Notes: generated by a model from the sequence alone, not told the origin. Counted from the stretch's first letter, positions 37,385 to 47,205 are shown. The stretch is DNA of 64,000 nt from an uncultured Sulfitobacter sp. (GCF_947497275.1 NZ_CANMFS010000003.1:478399-542398), one strand, 5' to 3'. Translations and numbers: made by a program.

Positions 37385-38460
37385 ACGCCGATATCATCGT
37401 CATCGGCGGAGGTATCGCGGGCCTGTCCGCTGCCGCGCGTCTGTCAGCAGATGCCAAAGTGATCCTGCTCGAAATGGAGAGCGCCACAGGATATCACGCC
37501 TCCGGCCGGTCCGCCGCGTTGATCGAGCAGAATTACGGCGCGCCGTCGGTCCAGGCACTGAACCGCGCAAGCGTGGGATACCTGCGCGACGCGAATGGCG
37601 GCTATCTCACCCCACGCGGGCTGATGATCGTGGCAAGCGCGGACGAACGCGAAGCGTTCCAAATCGATCTCGGAAAAATGGGCGTCGACGAAATTTCTGT
37701 CCAAGAGGCGCGGGATATGGTGCCTGTGCTCGAGCGTGAAACCCTCGCGTTCGCGGGCTATCACGCCGATGCTTTCGATATCGACACGGACCGGCTGATG
37801 CAGGATTTCATCCGCATCCTCAAGCGGAATGGCGGACAAGTCCTGACCGACAGGACCGTCACCGCCATCCGCCAGGAGGCGGGCGGGTGGTCCGTGACCG
37901 CCGGTGCCGAGTACACCGCACCTACCCTCGTCAATGCGGGCGGCGCTTGGGCCGATCTGATTGCGGGGATCGCGGGGGTCACGCCACTGGGCATCGTACC
38001 GCACCGCCGGTCGATGGCCCGGATCAAGGCACCGGGCGGACATGATGTCGGCGGGTGGCCGATGTTCTTTGGTGTCGGCGAGACGTGGTACGCAAAACCG
38101 GATGCTGGCGCTCTGATCATCTCTCCGGCAGACGAGGATGCGACCCATCCGCACGATGCCTTTGCCGACGACATGACGCTTGCCGAAGGATTGGCCCGCT
38201 ACCAGCAGTTTGTCGCGGAACCTGTCACAAAACCACTAGCGACATGGGCCGGTCTGCGCAGCTTTGCACCCGACAGAACGCTCGTGCTGGGCCGCGATCC
38301 CGAAGTACCCGAATTCGTCTGGTGCGCGGGACAGGGCGGATACGGGTTCCAGACGGCGGCGGCGGCTTCGCTGCTGTTGGCCGATCTGGTTGCCGGTCGC
38401 GCGCCGGAACTCGACAAAACGTCGGTCGCCGCCCTGAAGCCTGATCGGTTGCGCGCATGA
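37381..38460 (+). CDS. FAD-dependent oxidoreductase (DAO family)
   Basis: A 359-residue D-amino-acid-oxidase-like flavoprotein. The N-terminal dinucleotide fold is IIVIGGGIAGLSAAARL with LLEME at the end of the second strand; ATGYHASGRSAALIEQNYG follows, and the C-terminal FAD contact is VWCAGQGGYGFQTAAAAS. It resembles glycine oxidase/D-amino acid dehydrogenase-type enzymes; the substrate cannot be told. It is coupled by 4-base overlaps to the aldo/keto reductase before it and the DUF938 gene after it. Confidence 0.9.
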   Translation: MNADIIVIGGGIAGLSAAARLSADAKVILLEMESATGYHASGRSAALIEQNYGAPSVQALNRASVGYLRDANGGYLTPRGLMIVASADEREAFQIDLGKMGVDEISVQEARDMVPVLERETLAFAGYHADAFDIDTDRLMQDFIRILKRNGGQVLTDRTVTAIRQEAGGWSVTAGAEYTAPTLVNAGGAWADLIAGIAGVTPLGIVPHRRSMARIKAPGGHDVGGWPMFFGVGETWYAKPDAGALIISPADEDATHPHDAFADDMTLAEGLARYQQFVAEPVTKPLATWAGLRSFAPDRTLVLGRDPEVPEFVWCAGQGGYGFQTAAAASLLLADLVAGRAPELDKTSVAALKPDRLRA

Positions 38461-39110
38461 GCGCCCTGCCCGTCAACGCCAGCGTCGCCCACGCGGGTCA
38501 GGGCGCCCGGCTCAGTGCGCCATCCGCGCTCAGAAACGCGCCGGTGCTTTCGAACCTGCTGCGAGAGGTTGCACCGCCAAGTGGTCGCGCGTTGGAGATC
38601 GCATCGGGCACAGGCGAACAGATCACGCGCTTCGCTAACATTTTACCTTTGCTCGATTGGCACCCCACAGAGATAGACCGCACGCGCTTGGCAAGCATCG
38701 ACGCATATCGCAGCGAAGCGGCGTTGCCTAATCTCCGGCCCACCCGCCGCCTTGATGCCTGCGCACCGGGCTGGTCAAGGGATGAGCCGCCCAGCGACTT
38801 GATATTGCTTGTGAACCTGTTGCATCTGGTCTCGGAGAATGCCGCGCGCACGGTACTCACGGAAGCGGCACGCGCCCTCGCAAGCGATGGCGTCTTCGTA
38901 ATTTACGGACCGTTCCGGCGCTCTGGCAAGCTTTCGTCGGAAGGCGACATGCAGTTCGACGCCGATCTGCGTGCGGCGGATCCGCAGATCGGGTACAAGG
39001 ACGATCAATGGATGCGGCACACGTTGACCGATGCGGGCCTGACGGTCAAAGACGTCCGCGACATGCCATCGAACAACCTCGCCTTTATTGCCGAAAAGGG
39101 AAAACCATGA
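38457..39110 (+). CDS. DUF938 family predicted SAM-dependent methyltransferase
   Basis: A 217-residue protein with a Rossmann-type methyltransferase core: GRALEIASGTGEQITRFA (motif I), DWHPTEIDRTRLASI, and the post-II segment SDLILLVNLLHLVSE. The remainder matches DUF938 (VFVIYGPFRRSGKLSSEGD). The substrate is unknown. It overlaps the FAD oxidoreductase gene and the GH25 gene by four bases each (ATGA). Confidence 0.85.
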   Translation: MSALPVNASVAHAGQGARLSAPSALRNAPVLSNLLREVAPPSGRALEIASGTGEQITRFANILPLLDWHPTEIDRTRLASIDAYRSEAALPNLRPTRRLDACAPGWSRDEPPSDLILLVNLLHLVSENAARTVLTEAARALASDGVFVIYGPFRRSGKLSSEGDMQFDADLRAADPQIGYKDDQWMRHTLTDAGLTVKDVRDMPSNNLAFIAEKGKP

Positions 39111-39889
39111 CATTTCGCGCCGCCTTCGCCATTCTCGTTTTCGGCATTCTTGTCGGTTGTAGCAGGCCCGCCGCCACACCGGTGGGCGACATCGTGCCGG
39201 CGAACTTCGACGATGCCGATCCGGTCGCGTTCCAAGGTCAGCGGCCGGACAGGTTTGCCGTGCACGGGATCGACGTTGCGCGGTTTCAACAGCGTTTGAA
39301 CTGGCGTCAGGCCCGCGCGAACGGGGTGAACTTTGCCTTCATCAAGGCGACAGAAGGCGGTGATCTGCTTGATCCGATGTTCGCGCAGCACTGGCAGGGA
39401 GCCGGCGAAGCGGGCGTGGCGCGGGGGGCATATCATTTCTATTACTTCTGTACGCGGCCAGAGGACCAGGCGCGATGGTTCATCCGCAATGTTCCGCGCA
39501 CACCGGGTGCGCTGCCGCCGGTTCTGGATATGGAATGGAACCCTTTTTCGCCAACCTGCGCCCACCGGCGACCGTCCGCCGCCGTGGTTCAGGATGAAAT
39601 GGGCCGCTTTTTGAAAATCATCCGGCGGCATTACGGGCAGGAGCCGATCATTTATACCACGCCGCGCTTTTACGCCGAAAACAACCTGTCGCAGTTCACA
39701 GGTCACGAGTTCTGGCTGCGCACCACAGCCAAGACTCCGCGCGAAACGTTTCCGGGCCAAAGCTGGCGCTTCTGGCAGTATTCCGCAACGGGGTTGATCA
39801 ATGGCATCGACGGCAAAGTCGATCTGAACGTATTTTCCGGTACACCGCCCGATTGGGAACGTTGGCTGAAGCTGCGCGCAGCACCGTGA
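39107..39889 (+). CDS. GH25 lysozyme-like lipoprotein
   Basis: A 260-residue predicted muramidase of glycoside hydrolase family 25. A lipoprotein signal ends in LVGC (Cys18), so it is probably membrane-anchored on the periplasmic side. GH25 catalytic residues can be placed: Asp56 in HGIDVARFQ, and Asp141 and Glu143 in LDMEW. GVNFAFIKATEGG and ARGAYHFYYF are typical strands, and YSATGLINGIDGKVDLN is near the end. It would cut peptidoglycan. ATG 39107 overlaps the DUF938 stop. It abuts a convergent gene with no gap. Confidence 0.9.
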   Translation: MTFRAAFAILVFGILVGCSRPAATPVGDIVPANFDDADPVAFQGQRPDRFAVHGIDVARFQQRLNWRQARANGVNFAFIKATEGGDLLDPMFAQHWQGAGEAGVARGAYHFYYFCTRPEDQARWFIRNVPRTPGALPPVLDMEWNPFSPTCAHRRPSAAVVQDEMGRFLKIIRRHYGQEPIIYTTPRFYAENNLSQFTGHEFWLRTTAKTPRETFPGQSWRFWQYSATGLINGIDGKVDLNVFSGTPPDWERWLKLRAAP

Positions 39890-40384
39890 TCACGAAAGGC
39901 GGCCCAATCCCATAGGCAGGATCCACACAGGCACGCGACTGACACCGGTGCCGCAGGACGGCGCGTCGGCGCGCAGCGCGATCACCTCCTGCGACGCGCG
40001 CGCTGCAACACAGCCGAGATCGTTGTCGAAGCTGGGCAAATGGAACACCACGATCTTGCGGGTCCGGCCAAACCGCATCCGCGTGAGCGTGATATGACCT
40101 GAGACGCGATCATGGCAGGCGGCCCAGCACAATTCGGCGATGTCGGGCAAATGCCGCAGGCTTTCCCAGCGATCCAGCAGAACGACGGTCACGGTCGGGT
40201 CCGCCGCCTGTTGAGCGCCCAGCGCCGCGCGCACTTCGTCGGCGCGATCCCCGATCACCGCAATCGCCGCCGGACGCTGCGGCGACAGAGCGACACCGAC
40301 GGCGAATACCACCGCGACAGACAGGGCCGCGATCGCCGTGAGACGGCTAGCCGTCCATGCGGATGGCTGTGTTTTTCGGATCAT
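39890..40384 (-). CDS. hypothetical membrane-anchored protein (164 aa)
   Basis: Not a recognised family. From ATG 40384 the protein has a short basic start and one hydrophobic segment, LTAIAALSVAVVFAVGVAL, then a periplasmic domain of about 130 residues with several Cys (including AELCWAACHD). Its start lies inside the 3' end of the GcvT-type dehydrogenase gene (38-base overlap), and its stop directly abuts the convergent GH25 stop. It could equally be an over-long frame, but the membrane segment and absence of a competing gene support it. Confidence 0.6.
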   Translation of the reverse strand: MIRKTQPSAWTASRLTAIAALSVAVVFAVGVALSPQRPAAIAVIGDRADEVRAALGAQQAADPTVTVVLLDRWESLRHLPDIAELCWAACHDRVSGHITLTRMRFGRTRKIVVFHLPSFDNDLGCVAARASQEVIALRADAPSCGTGVSRVPVWILPMGLGRLS

Positions 40385-42839
40385 AGGGGCTGTCCTCGAC
40401 GATCTCGGCCTCCCAAAGCCGGTCGAACATCTTGACCTGCAGCTTCGTTCCAACCTCGGCATGCTCGGGCTTTACATAGCCCATGCCGATGCTTTTGCCG
40501 AATGCGACAGAATAGCCCCCAGATGTCAGCCGCCCCGTCCGCCCGTCCGCGTGATACAAGACTTCGCGGCCCCACGGATCCGCATCGTCCGGCCCGTCAA
40601 TCAGAAGCGTGACGCATTTCGCGCGGATTCCGTGATCGGCCATCCCCTGCTTGCCGTGAAACTCCTTGTTGAGATCGACAAAGCGCGGCAGATCGGCTTC
40701 CAGCGGGGTCGCGTCGCGCCCCAGTTCTGTACCGAAGGCGCGATAGGATTTCTCCTGCCGCAGCCAGTTTTGCGCACGCGCGCCGACCAGCTTCATGCCG
40801 TACTTTTCGCCTGCTTTCTCCAACAGGTCGAACAGGTGGTTCTGCATTTCGATCGGATGATGCAACTCCCACCCCAGCTCTCCGGTATAGGCCACGCGGA
40901 TGGCACGCACCGGCACCATGCCAAGCTCGATGTTGCGCATGGTCAGCCAAGGGAAACGCTTGTTCGACAAAACCGTCGACGGATCGGCGTCTTTCACGAT
41001 CTCATTCAGGACATCGCGCGATTTGGGGCCCGCGATGGCGAACACACCCCACTGCGTCGTGACATCGTGGCACTCGATATAGCCAAGTTCCGGCATCTTG
41101 TCTTGGATCGCCTTGCGCAGGTAGTCGCTGTCGTAGGCGGTCCAGCCACCGGCACTCACGAGATAGTATTCGTCCTGCGCGAGACGCACGATGGTATATT
41201 CCGTGCGGGTCGTGCCGTTGGCCGTGAGCGCATAGGTCAGGTTGATCCGCCCCACGGAGGGCAGCTTGTTGCAGGTGAACCAATCAAGGAAGGCGGTCGC
41301 GCCCGGTCCTTTGACGAGGTGCTTGGTGAATGCGGTCGCGTCGATCAGGCCGACGCCTTCGCGGATTGCCTTTGCTTCTTCGACCGCATATTGCCACCAG
41401 CCCCCGCGCCGGAAAGACCGTGCGTCGTGATCGTCAAAACCTTCGGGCGCGTAATAATTGGGCCGCTCCCAGCCGTTGACCCAGCCGAATTGCGCGCCGC
41501 GCGCGGCCTGGCGATCATAGGCGGGCGAAGTGCGCAGGGGCCGGCAGGCGGGGCGTTCCTCATCCGGGTGGTGCAAGATGTAGACGTGCTCATAGGCTTC
41601 CTCGTTCTTGCGCGCGGCGAATTCGGTCGTCATCCAGTCGCCGTAGCGTTTGGGATCGAGCGACGCCATGTCGATCTCTGCCTCGCCATCGACCATCATC
41701 TGCGCGAGATAGTAGCCGGTGCCACCCGCCGCCGTGATGCCGAACGAAAACCCTTCGGCCAGCCACATGTTGCGCAGACCCGGCGCCGGACCGACCAAAG
41801 GATTGCCATCGGGAGTATAGCAGATCGGCCCGTTGAAGTCGTCTTTCAGGCCGCAGGCTTCGGCGGAGGGGATACGGTGGTTCATCGCCATGTACTGATC
41901 CTCGATCCGGTCCAGGTCGAGCTGGAACAGATCGGCGCGAAAGCTGTCGGGTACGCCATATTCGAAACGCGCGGGCGCGTTGGCCTCGTAGACCCCGAGG
42001 ATCCAGCCGCCGCGCTCTTCACGGACGTAAGACTGCGCATCGGCGTCACGGATCACCGGGTGCTCGATATTTCCATCCTTGCGGAACTTCACCAGTTCGG
42101 GATCGGCATCCATGACTATGAACTGATGCTCGACGGGGATCGCCGGCATCTTGATGCCCAGCATCTTCGCGGTGCGCTGCGCATGATTGCCTGACGCGGT
42201 TACGACGTGTTCTGCAGTGATCACGATCTGCTCGTCCGACGGCACCAGATTGCCCCCGCGTTCGACCATTTTGGTCGCCGTGACCTCCCACGCTTCGCCG
42301 TTCCAGTGGAAGGCATCCGCCTGCCATTTGCGTTCGATCATCACGCCCCGCTGGCGCGCACCCTTTGCCATCGCCATCGTCACGTCCGCTGGATTGATAT
42401 AGCCGTCCGTGTGGTGATACAGCGCACCTTTCAGATCATCAGTGCGGATCAGCGGCCATTTCGCCTTGATCTCTTCGGGCGTCATCCACTGGTACGGCAC
42501 CCCGCATGTTTCGGCAGTGGAGGCGTAGAGCATGTATTCGTCCATGCGCTCGTCCGTCTGCGCCATGCGCAGGTTGCCGACCACGGCAAAGCCCGCGTTC
42601 AGGCCTGTTTCCTCTTCCAGTCTCTTGTAGAACCGGATCGAATAGTCGTGAATATGGGTCGTCGCGAAAGACATGTTGAAATACGGCAAAAGCCCCGCCG
42701 CATGCCAGGTGGAGCCGGAGGTCAGCTCGTCACGTTCCAGAAGCATCACATCGTCCCAGCCTGCGCCCGCCAGATGGTAGGCGATGGACGTTCCCACGGC
42801 ACCGCCGCCGACGACGAGTGCTTTGACGTTGGTTTTCAT
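40347..42839 (-). CDS. FAD-dependent oxidoreductase with GcvT domain (dimethylglycine/sarcosine dehydrogenase-like)
   Basis: An 830-residue two-part enzyme. The N-terminal DAO domain has ALVVGGGAVGTSIAYHLAGAG and the covalent-flavin-type region GSTWHAAGLLPYF; the glycine-rich second site is AEGFSFGITAAGGTGYYLA. The C-terminal half is a folate-binding GcvT/aminomethyltransferase domain (from about 430) with ELGWELHHPIEMQNHL. Such enzymes demethylate N-methylated glycines and pass the methyl group to tetrahydrofolate. The exact substrate (dimethylglycine, sarcosine or other) is not determinable here. Alone in its transcript or followed by the overlapping small membrane protein. Confidence 0.9.
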   Translation of the reverse strand: MKTNVKALVVGGGAVGTSIAYHLAGAGWDDVMLLERDELTSGSTWHAAGLLPYFNMSFATTHIHDYSIRFYKRLEEETGLNAGFAVVGNLRMAQTDERMDEYMLYASTAETCGVPYQWMTPEEIKAKWPLIRTDDLKGALYHHTDGYINPADVTMAMAKGARQRGVMIERKWQADAFHWNGEAWEVTATKMVERGGNLVPSDEQIVITAEHVVTASGNHAQRTAKMLGIKMPAIPVEHQFIVMDADPELVKFRKDGNIEHPVIRDADAQSYVREERGGWILGVYEANAPARFEYGVPDSFRADLFQLDLDRIEDQYMAMNHRIPSAEACGLKDDFNGPICYTPDGNPLVGPAPGLRNMWLAEGFSFGITAAGGTGYYLAQMMVDGEAEIDMASLDPKRYGDWMTTEFAARKNEEAYEHVYILHHPDEERPACRPLRTSPAYDRQAARGAQFGWVNGWERPNYYAPEGFDDHDARSFRRGGWWQYAVEEAKAIREGVGLIDATAFTKHLVKGPGATAFLDWFTCNKLPSVGRINLTYALTANGTTRTEYTIVRLAQDEYYLVSAGGWTAYDSDYLRKAIQDKMPELGYIECHDVTTQWGVFAIAGPKSRDVLNEIVKDADPSTVLSNKRFPWLTMRNIELGMVPVRAIRVAYTGELGWELHHPIEMQNHLFDLLEKAGEKYGMKLVGARAQNWLRQEKSYRAFGTELGRDATPLEADLPRFVDLNKEFHGKQGMADHGIRAKCVTLLIDGPDDADPWGREVLYHADGRTGRLTSGGYSVAFGKSIGMGYVKPEHAEVGTKLQVKMFDRLWEAEIVEDSPYDPKNTAIRMDG

Positions 42840-42961
42840 ATTCCGATTCCCTTCGGGACTGATCTGGCTTCGTTTTAGCCATAGCCCCGGTTTTTCGACG
42901 GCAAACCGCGACAGGACAGCGCAGAAAACCGACCTTGGCCGAAATCACCGCACGCGCGGCG

Positions 42962-44365
42962 TCAGGCCGGAAGGATCTTGCCCGGGTTCATGATGTTGTT
43001 CGGATCAATGGCACGTTTGAGCTGGCCCATTACATCGACGGCCGCGCCCAGCTCCTTCACCAGATAGGGCCGCTTGCCCTGGCCGATGCCATGCTCGCCG
43101 GTGCATGTCCCGTCCAGCGAGATCGCCAGATCGTTGAGCCAGCTGATAAAGCTCTCGGTGCGCGCGATTTCGTCGGCGTCCTGCGGATCGACCAGAACGG
43201 AAGCGTGGAAGTTGCCGTCGCCCGCATGACCGACGATCGGCGCAATCAGGCCCAGTTCGGCTGATTTTTCGTTGGTTTTCACGACTGCTTCCGCAAGCCG
43301 CGAGATCGGCACGCCCACGTCAGTTGCCACCGCTTTGCACCCCGGTCTGAGCGCCAGCATCGCCCAATAGGCGTCGTGGCGTGCTTGCCAGAGGCGGTTG
43401 CGCTCTTCGAGCGTCTGGGTCGCCGCGTACCCGGTGCCGCCGAAGTCGTCGGCCAACGTGCCAAAGGTCTGCGCCTGTTCGGACACCCCCGCCTCAGAGC
43501 CGTGGAATTCCAACAACAACAAAGGCGTCTCCGGCAGCGACAGCTTGGAATATGCGTTGACCGCACGGACCACCATCGCGTCCAGCAGTTCGATCCGCGC
43601 CACCGGCAACCCATACTGGATCACAGCCATCACCGTTTCGCACGCCGCTTTGACCGATGGAAACGAGCAACTGGCCGCAGAAATCGCTTCGGGAATGCCC
43701 TGAAGTCTGAGCGTCACTTCAGTGATGACGCCGAGCGTCCCTTCGGAGCCGACCATGAGACGGGTCAGATCGTACCCGGCAGAGGATTTGCGCGCCCGGC
43801 TTGCGGTGCGGATGATCCTGCCGTCCGGCATCACTGCCTCGACACTGATCACATTGTCCTTCATCGTGCCGTAGCGCACGGCGTTGGTGCCCGAAGCCCG
43901 CGTGGCCGCCATGCCGCCAATGCTGGCATCCGCGCCCGGATCAATTGGAAAGAACAGCCCCTGATCGCGCAGATGGGTATTGAGCGCCATGCGCGTAACG
44001 CCCGGCTGAACCCGGCAATCAAGATCGGCGGCATTCACTGCGATGACCTTGTTCATCTGGCTCACGTCAATGCTGATCCCTCCCGCCGGTGCGTTCACAT
44101 GTCCTTCCAGCGATGTTCCTGTACCAAACGGAATCACCGGCACCTTGTAGGCTGCGCAGGTCTTGATCACTTCGGCCACTTCTGCGGTGGATTGCGCAAA
44201 AACGACGCCGTCGGGAGGCTGGTTCGTCAACCATGTCGTCGTATGCCCGTGCTGTTCGCGGATTGCGTCGCCGGTCTGCAAGCGGTCCGCGAATTGTTGC
44301 TTGAGAACACCAAGAACTGCGCCGATACCGTCCTCGTTGCGCGTCATCGCTGTCGCCTGCCCCAT
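42962..44365 (-). CDS. FAD-linked D-lactate dehydrogenase-type oxidase (GlcD/LDHD family)
   Basis: A 467-residue flavoenzyme of the VAO/FAD_binding_4 family. The PP-loop segment is VIPFGTGTSLEGHV, followed by VQPGVTRMALNTHLRD and FPIDPGADASIGGMAATRASGTNAVRYG. The C-terminal cap has IVGHAGDGNFHASV and the terminal DGTCTGEHGIGQGKRPYL, ending in KRAIDPNNIMNPGKILP. It oxidises D-lactate or another 2-hydroxyacid. The start could also be the internal ATG of MTRNEDG. It lies 3 bases after the gamma-glutamyltransferase gene on the same strand, suggesting an operon. Confidence 0.9.
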   Translation of the reverse strand: MGQATAMTRNEDGIGAVLGVLKQQFADRLQTGDAIREQHGHTTTWLTNQPPDGVVFAQSTAEVAEVIKTCAAYKVPVIPFGTGTSLEGHVNAPAGGISIDVSQMNKVIAVNAADLDCRVQPGVTRMALNTHLRDQGLFFPIDPGADASIGGMAATRASGTNAVRYGTMKDNVISVEAVMPDGRIIRTASRARKSSAGYDLTRLMVGSEGTLGVITEVTLRLQGIPEAISAASCSFPSVKAACETVMAVIQYGLPVARIELLDAMVVRAVNAYSKLSLPETPLLLLEFHGSEAGVSEQAQTFGTLADDFGGTGYAATQTLEERNRLWQARHDAYWAMLALRPGCKAVATDVGVPISRLAEAVVKTNEKSAELGLIAPIVGHAGDGNFHASVLVDPQDADEIARTESFISWLNDLAISLDGTCTGEHGIGQGKRPYLVKELGAAVDVMGQLKRAIDPNNIMNPGKILPA

Positions 44366-44368
44366 TGT

Positions 44369-46147
44369 TCACTCTCCCAAAGCTATGCCTTCGCGGCGCG
44401 GATCCGCCCCGCCCTGCAACGTGTCGCCGATGGCGATCAGGTGCAGCCCGGACGTCAGCGCCCGCACGTCCGTCTCGAAACCGATATTTGCGAGACCTTC
44501 GGCAAGCGCCGCCGCCTCGGTGCCCTTCTCCAGATCATAGGTGCCGAACCGGTTCACGGCGTGCGGCACGGCGGCGGCCTGTTGTACATCCATGTTCCAG
44601 TCAAGCACCGCGATGATCGCCTGCGTCGTGTATCCGATGATGCGGCTGCCGCCGGGCGATCCCACCGCCAGCACCGGCTTGCCATCCTTCAGCACAATGG
44701 TCGGCGACATCGATGAGCGAGGCCGTTTACCCGGCTCCACCCGGTTGGTGATCGGCACACCGTCGCGGTGGCTTCGGAACGAAAAATCGGTGATCTGGTT
44801 GTTCAGCATGAAACCGCCAACCATCAGGCGACTGCCGAATGCGTTTTCAATGGTGGTCGTCATCGACGCCACGTTGCCTGCGGCATCCACGATGGAAATA
44901 TGCGAGGTGGACGGCCATTCGATCGCGTCCCCATCGGCCCACAGCAGCGCGTGATCGAACGCAGGCGTGCCGGCACTGACTTCGGGAAGGGCATCGTCGC
45001 CCGACAGCAGCTTTGCCCGTTCAGCGAGATAGGCAGGATCGATCATTCCCGCGACCGGGACGGGTACGTAGTCGGTGTCCGCAACATAGAGACCGCGATC
45101 CGCAAAGGCGAGACGCGACGCGTCGCCGATCAAGCGCCGGACGTCGACGTCGTTCGGTCCCGCGCTCAGGTCATACCCTTCGAGCATACCGAGGATCTGC
45201 CCCACGGCCAAGGCTCCGGACGACGGCGGGCCCATGCCACAGACATCGTGCGCGCGGTAGGGTACGCAGATCACCGGGCGTTCCTTCACCCGGTAGATGG
45301 CCAGATCGACTTCGGACAGGACACCGGGATTGCCCTTTGCACCCGTGACCGTCGCGACCATAGTTTTCGCCAGCTCTCCGGCGTAGAATGCTCCGACCCC
45401 GTCCGACGCGAGCGTCTTGAGGGTGTCGGCATAGGGTCGGTTGACCAGCGTGTCACCCGCACGGACCGGTGTGCCGCCGGGCAGGAAATAGTCGGCGGTG
45501 ATCTGCGACCGCGCCAAACGTTCGGCATCCGAGGACACGAGACCTGCAAGGCGCGGGCTGACGGCAAAGCCCGACTGCGCAAGGTCGATGGCCGGCGCGA
45601 GAAGATCCGCCCAGTCCGCACGTCCCCACCTTTTATGCACCTCGGCCAGCAATGCAGGCGTACCGGGAGTACCGACGGAACGCCCGCCGACAACCGCATC
45701 GTAGAACTTCAACGGTTCTCCGTCGGCGTCCTGAAACAATGTCGGCGTTGCGGCCAGGGGGGTTGTCTCGCGACCGTCGATGGTGGTCAATGCACCGGTG
45801 ACCGCATCGTACCACACCAGAAACGCACCGCCGCCCAGCCCCGAACTTTGCGGCTCCACCAGCCCCAGCATGACCTGAACAGCCACAAGCGCATCCGCCG
45901 CCGTACCGCCTGCGGCCAGCACATCCGCTCCGGCCTGTACCGCCAGCGGATTAGCCGCCGCGACCATCCAGTTCTGCGCCTCGACGGGTCTGCCTGCGGC
46001 CTTCGCGGCCAGTGCTGCGTCTATCTCGGGGCTCAGGCTGAGGAAGGTGCCGGTGCCAGCCGCTTCGGGTGCGACTGTGTCCGCCGCCTGCTGCGCAGAC
46101 ACGCTGCCCGATACCGCGAACAGCGCATACATCAGAAATTTCCGCAT
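44369..46147 (-). CDS. ggt: gamma-glutamyltransferase
   Basis: A 592-residue periplasmic Ntn-hydrolase precursor. A signal peptide (FLMYALFAVSGSVSA) precedes the large-subunit region with GLGGGAFLVWYD and TIDGRETTPLAAT. Autoprocessing should occur before the Thr at about residue 414 (STSHISIVDAAGN), which becomes the catalytic N-terminus of the small subunit; GSPGGSRIIGYTTQ is the later conserved loop. It splits glutathione and other gamma-glutamyl compounds. The symbol is for the family. Neighbours are hydroxyacid-oxidising enzymes on the same strand. Confidence 0.92.
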   Translation of the reverse strand: MRKFLMYALFAVSGSVSAQQAADTVAPEAAGTGTFLSLSPEIDAALAAKAAGRPVEAQNWMVAAANPLAVQAGADVLAAGGTAADALVAVQVMLGLVEPQSSGLGGGAFLVWYDAVTGALTTIDGRETTPLAATPTLFQDADGEPLKFYDAVVGGRSVGTPGTPALLAEVHKRWGRADWADLLAPAIDLAQSGFAVSPRLAGLVSSDAERLARSQITADYFLPGGTPVRAGDTLVNRPYADTLKTLASDGVGAFYAGELAKTMVATVTGAKGNPGVLSEVDLAIYRVKERPVICVPYRAHDVCGMGPPSSGALAVGQILGMLEGYDLSAGPNDVDVRRLIGDASRLAFADRGLYVADTDYVPVPVAGMIDPAYLAERAKLLSGDDALPEVSAGTPAFDHALLWADGDAIEWPSTSHISIVDAAGNVASMTTTIENAFGSRLMVGGFMLNNQITDFSFRSHRDGVPITNRVEPGKRPRSSMSPTIVLKDGKPVLAVGSPGGSRIIGYTTQAIIAVLDWNMDVQQAAAVPHAVNRFGTYDLEKGTEAAALAEGLANIGFETDVRALTSGLHLIAIGDTLQGGADPRREGIALGE

Positions 46148-46218
46148 CGTCGTTCCTTTCGCAAACCCATACCTGATCTTCGATCCGATCCCGCCTGCCA
46201 GCCCCGACGCCGCTCCGT

Positions 46219-47205
46219 TCAGAGCATTGCCGGCACGACCTGATCCGGCGGGCGGTGCCCGTCGTCGAATGTCTTGATGTTGATGAGAACCTTCTCGCCC
46301 ATCTCGACCCGCCCCTCGATGGTGGCGGAGCCCATGTGCGGCAGCAAAACGACGTTGTCGAGATCGCGCAACTGCGGATTCACGTTCGTGCCATGTTCGT
46401 AGACATCAAGACCCGCGCCCTTTATCTCTCCCGCCTGCAACATCCGCGCCAATGCGTTTTCGTCGATCACCTCGCCGCGCGAGGTGTTCACGATGACCGC
46501 TTCGGGCTTCATCAGCTTCAGACGCCGCGCGTTCATCAAGTGGAACGTCGACGGCGTATGCGGGCAGTTGATCGACATGACATCCATCCGCGCGACCATC
46601 TGATCAAGGCTTTCCCAATAGGTCGCGCCAAGTGTCTTTTCGGTTTCCACATGAAGACGGCGGCGGTTGTGATAATGCACTTGCATCCCGAAGGCCGCCG
46701 CCCTGCGGGCAACCGCCTGTCCAATACGTCCCATGCCAAGGATTCCCAGACGCCGCCCCGAAATGCGCCCGCCCAGAAGCGACGTAGGCGCCCAGCCTTC
46801 CCACGTTCCCTTCTGCATGGTCGCCATGCCTTCGGGCATACGGCGTGTGACCGCGAGGATCAGTGCCATCGTCATGTCGGCGGTGTCGTCGGTCAGCACG
46901 CCGGGCGTGTTGGACACGAGGATGCCTTTCTGCCGCGCCGTGGCAACGTCGATATGATCCACCCCCGCGCCATAGTTCGCGATCAGCTTCAGCCGCTCGC
47001 CGGCCCGCGCGATCAGCGCATTGTCAATATCGTCGGTGATGGTGGGAACCAGTACGTCACAGCTCTGCACCGCGTCCTGCAATTCCGCCCTGCTCATCGG
47101 CGCGTCCGTATCGCGCAGCGTCACGTCGAACAATTCTGCCAGACGTGCCTCGACCACGTCCGGCAACCGTCGCGTGACTACAACACTCAGGGGTTGTTTT
47201 GGCAT
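46219..47205 (-). CDS. D-2-hydroxyacid dehydrogenase (glyoxylate/hydroxypyruvate reductase-like)
   Basis: A 328-residue NAD(P)-dependent dehydrogenase. Cofactor motif LGILGMGRIGQAVARRAAAFG lies mid-protein, followed by NCPHTPSTFHLMN, VIVNTSRGEVID with the substrate-binding Arg, DVYEHG with the Glu, and the catalytic His in VLLPHMGSATIE. It probably reduces glyoxylate or hydroxypyruvate, or acts on another 2-hydroxyacid. It is upstream of ggt by about 70 bases in the same direction and divergent from the SH3 protein gene. Confidence 0.9.
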   Translation of the reverse strand: MPKQPLSVVVTRRLPDVVEARLAELFDVTLRDTDAPMSRAELQDAVQSCDVLVPTITDDIDNALIARAGERLKLIANYGAGVDHIDVATARQKGILVSNTPGVLTDDTADMTMALILAVTRRMPEGMATMQKGTWEGWAPTSLLGGRISGRRLGILGMGRIGQAVARRAAAFGMQVHYHNRRRLHVETEKTLGATYWESLDQMVARMDVMSINCPHTPSTFHLMNARRLKLMKPEAVIVNTSRGEVIDENALARMLQAGEIKGAGLDVYEHGTNVNPQLRDLDNVVLLPHMGSATIEGRVEMGEKVLINIKTFDDGHRPPDQVVPAML

